The notes beneath the pieces were generated by a model. It was not told where the DNA came from and ran no database searches. It saw only the letters and a program-made list of their open reading frames with translations. Both the position numbers and the translations under genes were made by a program. A stretch of 64,000 nt of DNA, taken from assembly GCF_026712185.1 (NCBI RefSeq), contig NZ_JAPPUX010000004.1, forward strand, positions 248,001 to 312,000, in the 5' to 3' direction. Shown one piece after another: positions 33,259 to 42,168 of the stretch (its first letter is position 1; each line of letters starts with the position of its first letter). Source of the stretch: Nocardioides pini (GTDB taxonomy: Bacteria > Actinomycetota > Actinomycetes > Propionibacteriales > Nocardioidaceae).

Positions 33259-34463
33259 AACATCACAGCGACCGGCGCTCTGACGAGCAAGGCGCAATTG
33301 CGGTCATCGTCGGGGTCCTGAGCACGTTCATACTCGTTCTTGCATCCCTTACCGTCGACATCGGACTTGCCTACACGTACAAACGTCAGGCACAGACGGC
33401 GGCAGACTCCGCAGTTCTTGCGGCTGCAACCCTGTACGTCAAGTCAAAGGTGACGTGCGGCAGCCTTGACGACAACGTTGGGCTGAATGCCCAAGCGAAG
33501 AAACTTGCCGACGATATGCTGGAGAAGAATCTGCCCGGGGCGACTGGAGTGGATTGGGACGTCTCTTGCGACAATCCGGATTCCGAGCTTCGTGTCTCCT
33601 ACACTGCCACCTATGACTCACCACTCACCCTTGGACGCATCGCGAGCGACTCGGACCACGTGACAGTGGAGACGCCAGCATCGGCGACATTCGATCGCTC
33701 CATCCGCGGCGAGAGCGGAATGCGCCCGTGGCCGATCTGCTCGACCCAGGCGCAGGTGCTGGATCGCGTCGTTCAGATTGTCGCGGGCAACAAGACGAAC
33801 GAGAACTGCCCGGGAATGGAGGTCTCGGGGACTTGGGGGCGCTATGCGTGCCCCGGCTACAAGAAGGGTGACATGTCCGGAGAGGACAAGCCGGCCTCGA
33901 CGCTCTACTGGATCAGGCACGGATGCCCAAACCCCGCCAGTCCAGTCCCCGACCAACCTTTAGACCCGACCGACCGGTACAACCAGCTCGCCAACTGGGC
34001 TGAGTGCAAGGCCAAGGACAAGAACTCGGCGTCCTCTGAATTCTGCCTGATTCGAGACACTGGCAGTTCGTTCAACGACAAAATGCGGAGCTCGTGGCAG
34101 TCAGTTATCGATGACGGCCTGACGTTCGAGCTCCCCATCCTCTGTACTGCCACTACCACTATCGAGGGCGTCAGTACACCAGGGCAGTGCAGCAAGGACG
34201 CGGTCTCAGGCAAGGATGGGTACGTGCTTCCGATCTCCGCCATCGGAGTCGTCACATTGTGTGGGTTCAAGTTTGAAAGCTACTCATCGGTCCGATGGCC
34301 CTCTACTGGTCCGTGCCACACGGACAATCCGAAGAACTACACAGTCTCAAGTCCGACTCCGCACGGTGAGGCAAACGTCTTGTATCTCGCTATTAAGGGC
34401 GTCATTTCCGGCGGCGATGACGGAACCGATGGCGGCGGGGGCAACCTCCGTCTGGTTCGCTGA
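33243..34463 (+). CDS. tadG: TadG-like Flp pilus-associated protein
   Basis: A 406-residue protein with a TadG-type N-terminus: EQGAIAVIVGVLSTFILVLASLTVDIG, then YKRQAQTAADSAVLAAA, the standard Flp-assembly TadG-like pattern. The remaining 330 residues are extracellular, Cys-rich, with no VWA domain, and end in a Gly/Asp-rich tail. It probably anchors or adorns the pilus. AAGGGGG precedes the ATG, which lies inside the 3' end of tadE. Codon use is unusual for the window: the 60-base row at 33541 is 34/60 G+C, while a row in the ArsA gene (35401) is 45/60. Confidence 0.85.
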   Translation: MRVLLKHHSDRRSDEQGAIAVIVGVLSTFILVLASLTVDIGLAYTYKRQAQTAADSAVLAAATLYVKSKVTCGSLDDNVGLNAQAKKLADDMLEKNLPGATGVDWDVSCDNPDSELRVSYTATYDSPLTLGRIASDSDHVTVETPASATFDRSIRGESGMRPWPICSTQAQVLDRVVQIVAGNKTNENCPGMEVSGTWGRYACPGYKKGDMSGEDKPASTLYWIRHGCPNPASPVPDQPLDPTDRYNQLANWAECKAKDKNSASSEFCLIRDTGSSFNDKMRSSWQSVIDDGLTFELPILCTATTTIEGVSTPGQCSKDAVSGKDGYVLPISAIGVVTLCGFKFESYSSVRWPSTGPCHTDNPKNYTVSSPTPHGEANVLYLAIKGVISGGDDGTDGGGGNLRLVR

Positions 34464-34506
34464 CGGTTGGGACGTTCATGCGTCCACACCACGAGCGTTG
34501 TCCGCA

Positions 34507-34884
34507 CTAGCTGGTCCAGTCGTCGTCGAGGTCTATGTGCTCGACGTTGCCATTGCCGTCGGTAGTGCGTTGGGTCGTTGCCAGGAGCGCCGCAGCAGCC
34601 TGGGCGAGGGAGCCCATCGCCGCCGACAGGTGCGCCGACACCTCCGGACTGACCTGTCGCACCGCCGTGACGGTGCGGCAGAGGGGGCACACCGTGCACT
34701 CGGGCGCGCCCGTCGCGAGGTGGTCGTCCACCTCGTGCGCCGCCGCAGCAGCCTGCGAGGCGAGTCCGGACAGCCCGTCGCCCGCCTCAGCTGCGTGCTC
34801 GCGGGCCCACCCGGAGAGGGCGCCGAGGAGCTTGGCGGCCTCCTCTCCCAGCGACCCGACCTCATCGGGTTCGGGGTCGGTCAC
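34507..34884 (-). CDS. Rv2183c-like conserved protein with CPLCR motif
   Basis: A 125-residue small protein, acidic and Ala-rich, with a CTVCPLCRTV cluster near the middle that could bind a metal, and a helical N-terminal half (GEEAAKLLGALSGWAREHAAEAG). It sits directly downstream of an ArsA-type ATPase gene with a GTGA overlap, as Rv2183c follows Rv2184c in M. tuberculosis. Function is unknown; the coupling suggests it acts with the ATPase. Confidence 0.78.
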   Translation of the reverse strand: MTDPEPDEVGSLGEEAAKLLGALSGWAREHAAEAGDGLSGLASQAAAAAHEVDDHLATGAPECTVCPLCRTVTAVRQVSPEVSAHLSAAMGSLAQAAAALLATTQRTTDGNGNVEHIDLDDDWTS

Positions 34885-36077
34885 AGGGCCTCCTCGACCA
34901 GGTCGGACGGTGCGGCCGCCTCGGTGAACCGGACCTGCAGCCGGCCGTCCCGCACGCGCGCCCCGGCCACCCGCTGCCGCGCCAGCCCGGAGGGCAACGT
35001 CAGCAGGCGCCGGTAGGACGCCACGGACACGATGAGCTCGTCGCCCTTCCGGACGAGCCCCACGTCGTCCTGGTGGGCCAGTGGTAGGGGGAGCGAGAGC
35101 ACCGCGCCGACCGACGTGGTGCGGACCGACAGAGGCGGGACCGAGGTGCCGGGCGCGACCGGGTCCGCGTCGTCGTACACCGACGCCGCGAGGTCGAGCA
35201 GCTCGTCGCGCCCCACGGGCTCGCTCGCCCGGTAGACGGACGTGCGGAGGTCGAGGCCGGCGAAGGAGTCGGCCGCGTCCTCCAGGTGCCGTTCCTGCGC
35301 AGCGACCCAGCTCCGGCGCCACGCGTCGGCGCCCTCCGTGGGGAACACCCGGTTCACGATCGCGGTGTCGACGCGGTAGCCGAAGAGCGTCAGGAACGTG
35401 TAGGCGCGCCGTGCCTCGGCCAGCACCACCGACTCGGGCGTGAGCACGAGGCGCACCGAGGTCTCCGGCCCGGTCAGCACGGCGCGTACGTCGTCGAGGT
35501 CGGCGTGCAGCCGCTCGATGGCGTCGAAGACCGAGTCCTCGGGCATCGGCACGCCCGCAGCCCGGGTGAGGACGGGCTTCAGCGCTTTGACGACGCGCCG
35601 CTCGACCGGCAGGACGCGGGTCATGTACCAGCCCAGCGCCTCCGGCAGGGCGAGGAGTCGCAGGGTCTCGGCGGTCGGCGCGCAGTCGACGACCAGCACG
35701 TCCCACTCCCCCGACCTCGCCTGCGCCCGGACCTCGAGGAGCGCGAGGACCTCCTCTGCGCCCGGGATCACCGTCAGCTCCTCGGCAGCGACCGGATCGA
35801 CGCCGGCCACGTCGAGCACGCTGAGCAGGTATCCCTGGATGTCGGCCCAGGACCGCTCGAAGCGCTCCCGCGGGTCGACGTGCTGGACCCACAGGTTCGC
35901 TGCGGCCTCGGAGGGCTCCGCCGTCGCAGGCACGTCCAACGCGTCCGCCAGGGAGTGGGCGGCGTCCGTCGACAGCACGAGCGTCCGGCGCCCGGCCGCG
36001 GCGCTCGCGCACGCGGTGGCGGCGGCGAGGGTCGACTTGCCCACACCGCCCTTGCCGGTGAATAGCAGGATCCGCAT
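34881..36077 (-). CDS. ArsA/GET3-type P-loop ATPase
   Basis: A 398-residue ATPase of the ArsA/MinD group. GKGGVGKST (8-16) is the deviant Walker A, STDAAHSLADAL the switch I region and VVDCAPTAETLRLL the switch II region. The C-terminal 90 residues form a beta-rich appendage (PLSVRTTSVGAVLSLPLPLA ...). No arsenic genes are near; in actinobacteria this gene accompanies an SRPBCC protein and an Rv2183c-like protein (Rv2183c-Rv2185c order). The role is unknown; membrane-protein targeting or lipid handling has been suggested only by analogy. Confidence 0.9.
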   Translation of the reverse strand: MRILLFTGKGGVGKSTLAAATACASAAAGRRTLVLSTDAAHSLADALDVPATAEPSEAAANLWVQHVDPRERFERSWADIQGYLLSVLDVAGVDPVAAEELTVIPGAEEVLALLEVRAQARSGEWDVLVVDCAPTAETLRLLALPEALGWYMTRVLPVERRVVKALKPVLTRAAGVPMPEDSVFDAIERLHADLDDVRAVLTGPETSVRLVLTPESVVLAEARRAYTFLTLFGYRVDTAIVNRVFPTEGADAWRRSWVAAQERHLEDAADSFAGLDLRTSVYRASEPVGRDELLDLAASVYDDADPVAPGTSVPPLSVRTTSVGAVLSLPLPLAHQDDVGLVRKGDELIVSVASYRRLLTLPSGLARQRVAGARVRDGRLQVRFTEAAAPSDLVEEAL

Positions 36078-36091
36078 CTCCGGACCGCTGG

Positions 36092-36529
36092 TCAGCGCGA
36101 CTCGACGCGCTTCTTGAGGCCCTTCAGCGCCGCGTCGATGAGGATCTTCTCGCCCTTGCGCTTGAGCATGCCGATGAGCGGGATGCTGACGTCGAGCGCG
36201 AGCCGGTAGGTGACCTCGGTGCTGCCGTCGCCGCGGTCGACGAGCGTGTACGCCCCGTCGAGCGCGCGCAGCATGTTGCCCTCGACGAGGGTCCAGGTCA
36301 CCTCCCGGTCGCCGTTCCAGTCGTAGGCCAGGGTGTACTCGTCCTTGATGGGCGAGACGTCGAGGGCGAAGTAGACCTGCTCGGCGCGGTCGCCCGACCC
36401 GGGGACCGTGACCTGGGCCGTCTGGACGCCCTTGGCCCACTCGGGGTAGGACTCGAAGTCGGCGATGACGGCCATCACGTCGGCCGGAGGAGCGTCGACG
36501 ACGATCGACGAGGAGGTCTGTTCGGCCAT
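36092..36529 (-). CDS. SRPBCC-family (START-like) protein
   Basis: A 145-residue START/polyketide-cyclase-like protein with a hydrophobic ligand pocket: SSSIVVDAPPADVMAVIADFESYPEWAKGV at the start and IPLIGMLKRKGEKILIDAALKGLKKRVE as the C-terminal helix. It matches Rv2185c in position and type. Ligand is unknown, probably a lipid or lipid-like molecule. The ATG follows TAGGCT by 6 nt. It heads the minus-strand operon with the ArsA-type ATPase and the Rv2183c-like gene, and is divergent from the acyl-CoA ligase. Confidence 0.88.
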   Translation of the reverse strand: MAEQTSSSIVVDAPPADVMAVIADFESYPEWAKGVQTAQVTVPGSGDRAEQVYFALDVSPIKDEYTLAYDWNGDREVTWTLVEGNMLRALDGAYTLVDRGDGSTEVTYRLALDVSIPLIGMLKRKGEKILIDAALKGLKKRVESR

Positions 36530-36535
36530 GGCCGG

Positions 36536-36541
36536 AGCCTA
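36536..36541 (-). promoter_or_regulatory. Leaderless -10 element for the SRPBCC operon
   Basis: TAGGCT on the minus strand, 6 nt before ATG 36529. Confidence 0.6.
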
Positions 36542-36659
36542 CGACATGCTCCTGCCGCAAGCGGCTGCGAGGCTCGGGCTGCTCGCCCGGCAAGCCGGGC
36601 GGGATCCCTCAGGCGATAGCCTGCGGACCGCAGTCCACGACCCTCCAGGAGGTCCCACC

Positions 36660-38456
36660 GTGCGGGAGTTCTCGACGCCGCTCAGCATCACGATCCCGTC
36701 CACCGGGAACCTCACCGACGACGTGGTCACCAACGGCCGCGACTTCGCGGACACGGTGGTGTTCAGCCGTCGCGTCGGCGGCGGGTGGGCCGACGTCACG
36801 GCCGCGACCTTCCTCGACGAGGTCCGCTCCGTCGCCAAGGGGCTGGTCGCTGCCGGCGTCGAGGCCGGTGACCGCGTCGCGCTGCTGTCGAAGACCCGCT
36901 ACGAATGGACGCTCCTCGACTACGCCATCTGGTTCGCCGGCGCGGTCACCGTGCCGATCTACGAGACGTCCTCCGCCGAGCAGATCGGGTGGATCCTCCA
37001 GGACTCGGGTGCACGCGCGATCGTGGCGGAGGGCCCGGACCATCTCGCCCGGGTCCGCGATGCCCGCCAGGCCGGCGACCTCACCGAGCTCCAGCACGTG
37101 TGGTCGCTGCAGGACAACGCGGTCGACGTGCTCCGGCGTCTCGGCTCCGACATCTCCGACGACACGCTCGAGCAGCGGCGTACAACCGCGACCCCGCAGG
37201 ACGTCGCGACGCTGATCTACACCAGCGGCACGACCGGCAAGCCCAAGGGCTGCATGCTCACCCACGGCAACTTCATGTTCGAGCTGGGGGTGGCCGTCGA
37301 CGAGCTCCATGAGCTGTTCGACGCCCACAACGCCTCGACGCTCCTCTTCCTGCCCCTCGCCCACGTCTTCGCGCGCATCATCCAGATCGGCGCGGTGAAG
37401 AGCCGCGCCAAGCTGGGCCACAGCGCCGACATCAAGAACCTGGTGGCCGACCTCGGCGAGTTCAAGCCGACCTTCATCCTGGCCGTCCCGCGGGTCTTCG
37501 AGAAGGTCTTCAACAGCGCATCCCAGCGCGCCACCGCCGACGGTCGCGGCAGGATCTTCGACCGCGCTGCCGATGTCGCCATCGCCTGGTCGCGCGCCTC
37601 GGACGGCAAGCGGGTGCCGGTGCGCCTGCGCGCGCAGCACGCGCTCTTCGACCGCCTCGTCTACGGCAAGCTGCGCCAGGCGCTGGGCGGGAGCTGTGCG
37701 TACGCCATCTCCGGCGGCGCGCCCCTGGGCGACCGCCTCGGCCACTTCTACCGCGGCATCGGCCTCACCGTGCTCGAGGGCTACGGCCTGACCGAGACGA
37801 CCGCGGCGCTGTCGGCCAACCTCCCCGACGCCACGAAGATCGGCACCGTCGGTCGCCCGCTGCCCGGCACCAGCGTGCGCGTCGCGGACGACGGCGAGCT
37901 GCTCTTCCGCGGCGGCCAGGTCTTCGCCGGCTACTGGGGCAACGCCGAGGCCACGGCCGAGGCCGTCGACTACGACGGGTGGTTCCACACCGGCGACGTC
38001 GGCGAGGTCGACGACGAGGGTTTCGTCCGCATCACCGGACGCAAGAAGGAGATCCTCGTGACCGCCGGCGGCAAGAACGTCGCGCCCGCCGTACTCGAGG
38101 ACCGCCTCCGCGCCCACGCCCTCGTCGACCAGTGCCTCGTCGTCGGCGACGGACAGCCGTTCATCGGAGCGCTCGTCACCATCGACCGCGAGACCTTCCC
38201 CGCGTGGGCCGAGCAGCACAGCAAGCCCGCCGACCCCGCCGCGGCGGTCGACGACCCCGACCTGGTCGCCGCCATCCAGGAGGCCGTCGACGACGCGAAC
38301 AAGGCCGTCTCCAAGGCCGAGTCCATCCGCAAGTTCACGATCCTGACCGGCGAGTGGACCGAGGAGGGTGGCCAGCTCACGCCCAGCCTGAAGCTGAAGC
38401 GTCGCGTCGTGATGCGGGAGTCGCGCGACGAGATCGAGGCCCTCTACCTCGGGTGA
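36660..38456 (+). CDS. fadD15: Long-chain fatty-acid-CoA ligase (FadD15-like)
   Basis: A 598-residue AMP-forming acyl-CoA synthetase. The AMP-binding loop LIYTSGTTGKPKGCMLTH is at about 185-202. FLPLAHVFARI, YAISGGAPLGDRLGHFY, LEGYGLTETTAALS, GWFHTGDVGEVDDEGF and ITGRKKEILVTAGGKNVAP follow in family order, and the catalytic Lys is in LTPSLKLKRR. GTG 36660 has AGGAGG 7 nt upstream. Its position next to SRPBCC and ArsA genes corresponds to Rv2187. It activates long-chain fatty acids for lipid metabolism. Confidence 0.95.
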   Translation: MREFSTPLSITIPSTGNLTDDVVTNGRDFADTVVFSRRVGGGWADVTAATFLDEVRSVAKGLVAAGVEAGDRVALLSKTRYEWTLLDYAIWFAGAVTVPIYETSSAEQIGWILQDSGARAIVAEGPDHLARVRDARQAGDLTELQHVWSLQDNAVDVLRRLGSDISDDTLEQRRTTATPQDVATLIYTSGTTGKPKGCMLTHGNFMFELGVAVDELHELFDAHNASTLLFLPLAHVFARIIQIGAVKSRAKLGHSADIKNLVADLGEFKPTFILAVPRVFEKVFNSASQRATADGRGRIFDRAADVAIAWSRASDGKRVPVRLRAQHALFDRLVYGKLRQALGGSCAYAISGGAPLGDRLGHFYRGIGLTVLEGYGLTETTAALSANLPDATKIGTVGRPLPGTSVRVADDGELLFRGGQVFAGYWGNAEATAEAVDYDGWFHTGDVGEVDDEGFVRITGRKKEILVTAGGKNVAPAVLEDRLRAHALVDQCLVVGDGQPFIGALVTIDRETFPAWAEQHSKPADPAAAVDDPDLVAAIQEAVDDANKAVSKAESIRKFTILTGEWTEEGGQLTPSLKLKRRVVMRESRDEIEALYLG

Positions 38457-38502
38457 CTGACCTTCTCGGGTCGACCGGGACCGACACGACTGGCTAGACC
38501 TC

Positions 38503-38520
38503 GACTAGGTCGACCTAGTC
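38503..38520. promoter_or_regulatory. 18-bp perfect palindrome upstream of the tad operon
   Basis: GACTAGGTCGACCTAGTC reads the same on both strands. Two more CTAG tetramers flank it (about 38494-38497 and 38530-38533), giving four CTAGs within 40 bp, a very rare tetramer in this type of genome. It lies about 180 nt before cpaB and suits an operator for a dimeric regulator. Confidence 0.5.
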
Positions 38521-38656
38521 ACAACGGACTAGCTCAGAACCATGATCGGGTGGTTTGTCAGGTTTAGCCCGCGGCCCATCGGATGCGCCTTTAGATTCGG
38601 GCCGCTGGGTTGGGCATCGGGTCCTCCCAAGGCTTGTTCCCGGCGCCCTGTTGTGT

Positions 38657-38691
38657 GAACCGAGCCCCAACGCCTCGGTTCCCTGAACCGA
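38657..38691 (+). promoter_or_regulatory. Alternative-hairpin leader before cpaB
   Basis: Segment 1 GAACCGAG (38657-38664), segment 2 CTCGGTTC (38674-38681) and segment 3 GAACCGA (38685-38691). Segment 2 can pair with 1 (8 bp, 9-nt loop) or with 3 (7 bp, 3-nt loop), but not both. Segment 3 touches the ribosome binding site AAGGA (38691-38695), so the second hairpin could hide it. Confidence 0.5.
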
Positions 38692-38702
38692 AGGACTGCC
38701 CC

Positions 38703-39482
38703 ATGGCTCGTCGTTCTATTCTTCTCATGGTGGCCGTGCTGATCGCGCTGATCGGCACTGCGTTGATCGTTGTCTATGTCCAGGGCATCGACGCCCGCGC
38801 GGCCGAGGGCCAGGAACTCGTCGAGGTCCTGGTGGCGACCGAGACGCTTGAGTCCGGCGAGTCCGTCTCCGCTGCACAGGAGGCCGGCAAGTTCGACACC
38901 AAGGAGGTCCGGCGCGACGACGTGGTCGAAGGTGCGCTGTCCTCGACGAGCTCCATCTCGGACCTTGTCGCGACCGGCGCGATCTATCCCGGTGAGCAAC
39001 TCATCGCGAAGAAGTTCGGCACCCTCGGCGACACCGCGTCACTCGTCATCCCCGACGAGAAGATGGCGGTCTCAGTCGAGCTGACCGACTGGGAGCGCGT
39101 CGCGGGCTTCGTCAATCCGGGCAACGAGGTCGCGATATTCGGCACAGCCATTTCCCCGGTTCGACTGGCGCCGAACGGCGACGAGACCAAGCTCGGCGAC
39201 TGGACGCGTGTAGTCCTGGGACGGGTGCAGGTCGTCGGTGTAGGCACGACCAGCGTCACCTCGCGCACCACCCGCAGCGATGACGGAGAGCAGGTCGTCG
39301 AGGAGGTCCCCAAGACCATCCTCACGCTCGCGGTGAGTCAGGCTGAGGCCGAGAAACTGATCCACGCGGACCGTACGACCGAGCTCACTTTTGCCCTGCT
39401 GACTGATGACAGCGCTGCACAGGATGAGCCCGGCGTCGGGCTCGGCGGTGTGATGCCAGAGCTCTTCAAGGCAGCACCGTGA
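38703..39482 (+). CDS. cpaB: CpaB/RcpC-like Flp pilus assembly protein
   Basis: A 259-residue protein with one N-terminal transmembrane helix (about 5-25) and a SAF-type domain: EVLVATETLESGESV at the start of the SAF fold, then DEKMAVSVELTDWERVAGFVNPGNEVAIFG, typical of CpaB. It sits outside the membrane and supports pilus assembly. ATG 38703 has AAGGA 7-8 nt upstream. It is first of the main tad operon; its stop overlaps the next start (GTGA). In Gram-positives there is no secretin partner, and none is seen here. Confidence 0.88.
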   Translation: MARRSILLMVAVLIALIGTALIVVYVQGIDARAAEGQELVEVLVATETLESGESVSAAQEAGKFDTKEVRRDDVVEGALSSTSSISDLVATGAIYPGEQLIAKKFGTLGDTASLVIPDEKMAVSVELTDWERVAGFVNPGNEVAIFGTAISPVRLAPNGDETKLGDWTRVVLGRVQVVGVGTTSVTSRTTRSDDGEQVVEEVPKTILTLAVSQAEAEKLIHADRTTELTFALLTDDSAAQDEPGVGLGGVMPELFKAAP

Positions 39483-40720
39483 CCGCGATCCTCGAGCCGG
39501 ACACGTCGCAGGCCGGCATTCTACAAGCGATGCTGCACGGGTCCGCGTCGTTCCGCGACATGGATGAGCTTCGCAGACACCTAGAAGTCACACCACACGA
39601 GTTCGCCGTCGTCGTCGGCCCTTCGGTCCCGGCGGACGTCGCCGCCGAGTTCGCCCAGTGGGCCCGGGTCCAGCGTCCCGACCTTGGTGTCATCTTGCTC
39701 CGCGACACTGTCAACAGTGACGCGCTCGCCCTCGCATTGCGCAGTGGCATGCGCGAGGTCGTCGGCGCGCGGGACCTGGCCGGTGTCACCACGGCCGTAC
39801 AGCGTGCGCGGAGCGTCGCCAGCGCGATCGGCCAAACGCTGATGGGCGAGGCCCAGGCGGCGGCTGACGCGGCCAAGGCAGAACTCGAGGCAGAGGCGGC
39901 CGCCGCGCAGGCAGCGGCTGCGGCGCCGACCGGCACACTTCACACGGTCTTCTCCACGAAAGGCGGCGTCGGCAAGAGCCTGGTAGCGACGAACGTGGCG
40001 GTCGCCCTGGCAGACGCCGGACGTCGCGTGTGCCTGGTCGACCTGGACGTCAACAGCGGAGACGTCGCCATCATGCTGCAGCTGAATCCCACTCGGACGA
40101 TCAACGACCTGGCCGGATTCCGCGGTGTCATCGACGAGGGGGCCATCGACTCCGTCCTGACGAAGTACTCGGACAACCTGTCGATCGTCGCTGCACCGAT
40201 TCGCTTGGATGGTCCCGAGCAGGCGACCGCGGAGGACGTCGGCAAGCTCCTCGACGCGCTCAAGTACCGGTTCGAGGTCGTGGTGGTCGACACGTCCGGC
40301 GTCTTCGACGACCACGCACTCACCGCTCTCGACCGCAGCGACAGCATCGTGCTGGTCGGCACCCTCGACATCCCCGCGCTGAAGGGTCTCCGGCTGGCGA
40401 CCAACACGCTCGAGCTCCTCAACTTCGCCAAGGACACGTGGCGGTTCGTGCTGAATCGTGCGGACGGCCGTGTCGGTCTGTCGGTGGACGAGTACGAGTC
40501 GACGCTGAGCCTCAAGGCGGACATCACCCTGGTCTCGGCCAACGAGGTGCTCAACGCGGTCAACCGCGGTGAACCGCTGGTCCGCGCCTACTCCGGCCAC
40601 CAGAACAGCAAGGCGTTGGCGCGCTTCGCAACCAACCTTGCCGGCTCTTCGACCAGCGCCGCTCACACATCCGACACCGGCGGGCGCAAAGCCAGCCGAC
40701 TTCGCCGCAGGAAGGGCTGA
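39479..40720 (+). CDS. cpaE: CpaE/TadZ-like ATPase
   Basis: A 413-residue protein: an N-terminal receiver-like domain (about 1-125, VVVGPSVPADV, DLGVILLRDTVNSDALALALRSGMREVVGARD), an Ala-rich coiled linker and a MinD/ParA-type ATPase (FSTKGGVGKSLVATNVAVALADAG; LVDLDVNSGDVAIMLQL; VVVVDTSG). TadZ/CpaE proteins position the Tad machine at the cell pole. The GTG overlaps cpaB by 4 nt; cpaF follows after 2 nt. It ends in a basic SRLRRRKG tail. Confidence 0.9.
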   Translation: MTAILEPDTSQAGILQAMLHGSASFRDMDELRRHLEVTPHEFAVVVGPSVPADVAAEFAQWARVQRPDLGVILLRDTVNSDALALALRSGMREVVGARDLAGVTTAVQRARSVASAIGQTLMGEAQAAADAAKAELEAEAAAAQAAAAAPTGTLHTVFSTKGGVGKSLVATNVAVALADAGRRVCLVDLDVNSGDVAIMLQLNPTRTINDLAGFRGVIDEGAIDSVLTKYSDNLSIVAAPIRLDGPEQATAEDVGKLLDALKYRFEVVVVDTSGVFDDHALTALDRSDSIVLVGTLDIPALKGLRLATNTLELLNFAKDTWRFVLNRADGRVGLSVDEYESTLSLKADITLVSANEVLNAVNRGEPLVRAYSGHQNSKALARFATNLAGSSTSAAHTSDTGGRKASRLRRRKG

Positions 40721-40722
40721 CC

Positions 40723-42168
40723 ATGGGCCTCAGCGACCGTCTCGCCGCTGCAACTCGCACGTCCAGTGCACCCGCCGCGCAGGCGGCGGCTCCCACGACC
40801 GCACCTGCAAGCCCGGGCAACGAGCCCGGGATGGCTGTCACCTCCGCATCGAGCCTGGCCGCCCGTCGTCAGCAGAAGGGGTCGGCCGGGACGGACGCCT
40901 TCCGCGACCTCAAGCGGATCGTGCACGCGCGGCTCGTCGAGTCCATCGGACCGAAGTTGTACGACGCCAACATGACACAGTCAGAGCTCGAGCAGCAGGT
41001 GCGGGTGGCGCTGCAGACGACGCTGGCCGACACGGACATGCCGATGACCTCGGCCGACCGGACGCGTATCGCCCAGGAGATCGCGGACGACATCCTCGGC
41101 TACGGGCCGATCGAGCCGTTGCTGCGCGACCCCGACCTGTCCGAGGTCATGGTCAACGCCTACGACAGCATCTACATCGAGCGCAGCGGCAAGCTCGTCA
41201 AGACCGGTACGTCGTTCTCCGACGAGGCGCACCTGCGCCGCACCATCGACAAGATCGTCGGCAAGATCGGCCGACGCGTCGACGAGACAAGCCCCATGGT
41301 AGACGCCCGCCTGCCCGACGGCAGCCGCGTGAACGCAATCATCCCGCCGCTCGCGCTCGACGGCTCAAAGCTCACCATCCGCAAGTTCTCCGAGGACCCG
41401 TACACCGTCGAGGACCTCATCGGCTTCGGCACGCTGACACGTCAGTCCGCCGACCTGCTGGCCGGCTGCGTGAAGGGCCGCCTCAACATCCTCGTCTCCG
41501 GCGGCACCGGCGCGGGAAAGACGACCACACTCAACGTCCTCTCGTCCTTCATCCCCGACGACGAGCGCATCGTCACCATCGAGGACGCCGCGGAGTTGCG
41601 TCTCGTGCAGGACCACGTGCTGCGTCTGGAGTCAAGACCGCCCAACATCGAGGGCAAGGGCGCGGTCACCATCCGCGACCTCGTCAAGAACTCCCTGCGC
41701 ATGAGACCTGACCGCGTGGTGGTCGGCGAGATCCGCGACGCGGCAGCGCTCGACATGCTCCAGGCGATGAACACGGGTCACGACGGGTCGATCTCGACCC
41801 TTCACGCCAACACCCCGCGAGACGCTCTCGCGCGACTCGAGACCATGGTCCTCATGGCGGGCATGGACCTCCCCGTCCGAGCCATCCGTGAGCAGGTCGC
41901 CAGCGCCGTCGACCTGATCATCCAGCAGAGCCGTCTCAAGGACGGCACCCGACGCATCACCGCCATCACGGAGATCGTGGGCATGGAGGGTGACATCATC
42001 ACCACCCAGGACGTCTTCCTCTTCGACTACGCCGCCGGCCTGGACGAGATGGGCAAGTTCAAGGGCGGCCTGGTCTCCACCGGCCTCCGGCCGCGGTTCA
42101 TCGAGCGGCTGCAGGACCACGGCGTGCACATGGACCCCGCGATCTTCGCGTCCGGCGGTCGACGATGA
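40723..42168 (+). CDS. tadA: CpaF/TadA secretion ATPase
   Basis: A 481-residue type II/IV secretion ATPase that powers Flp pilus assembly. The N-terminal 60 residues are Ala/Pro-rich. The core has ILGYGPIEPLLRDPDLSEVMVN, the Walker A GGTGAGKTTTLN (about 261), ERIVTIEDAAELRL, the Asp-box/Walker B VVVGEIRDAAALDML and the His-box HDGSISTLHANTPRDALARLE. GGAAGGG precedes the ATG. It overlaps the VWA-TadB gene by ATGA. Confidence 0.95.
   Translation: MGLSDRLAAATRTSSAPAAQAAAPTTAPASPGNEPGMAVTSASSLAARRQQKGSAGTDAFRDLKRIVHARLVESIGPKLYDANMTQSELEQQVRVALQTTLADTDMPMTSADRTRIAQEIADDILGYGPIEPLLRDPDLSEVMVNAYDSIYIERSGKLVKTGTSFSDEAHLRRTIDKIVGKIGRRVDETSPMVDARLPDGSRVNAIIPPLALDGSKLTIRKFSEDPYTVEDLIGFGTLTRQSADLLAGCVKGRLNILVSGGTGAGKTTTLNVLSSFIPDDERIVTIEDAAELRLVQDHVLRLESRPPNIEGKGAVTIRDLVKNSLRMRPDRVVVGEIRDAAALDMLQAMNTGHDGSISTLHANTPRDALARLETMVLMAGMDLPVRAIREQVASAVDLIIQQSRLKDGTRRITAITEIVGMEGDIITTQDVFLFDYAAGLDEMGKFKGGLVSTGLRPRFIERLQDHGVHMDPAIFASGGRR

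Noticed and set aside
34470-34485. Small hairpin GGACG/CGTCC after tadG.
   Set aside because: A 5-bp stem is too weak to call as a terminator.
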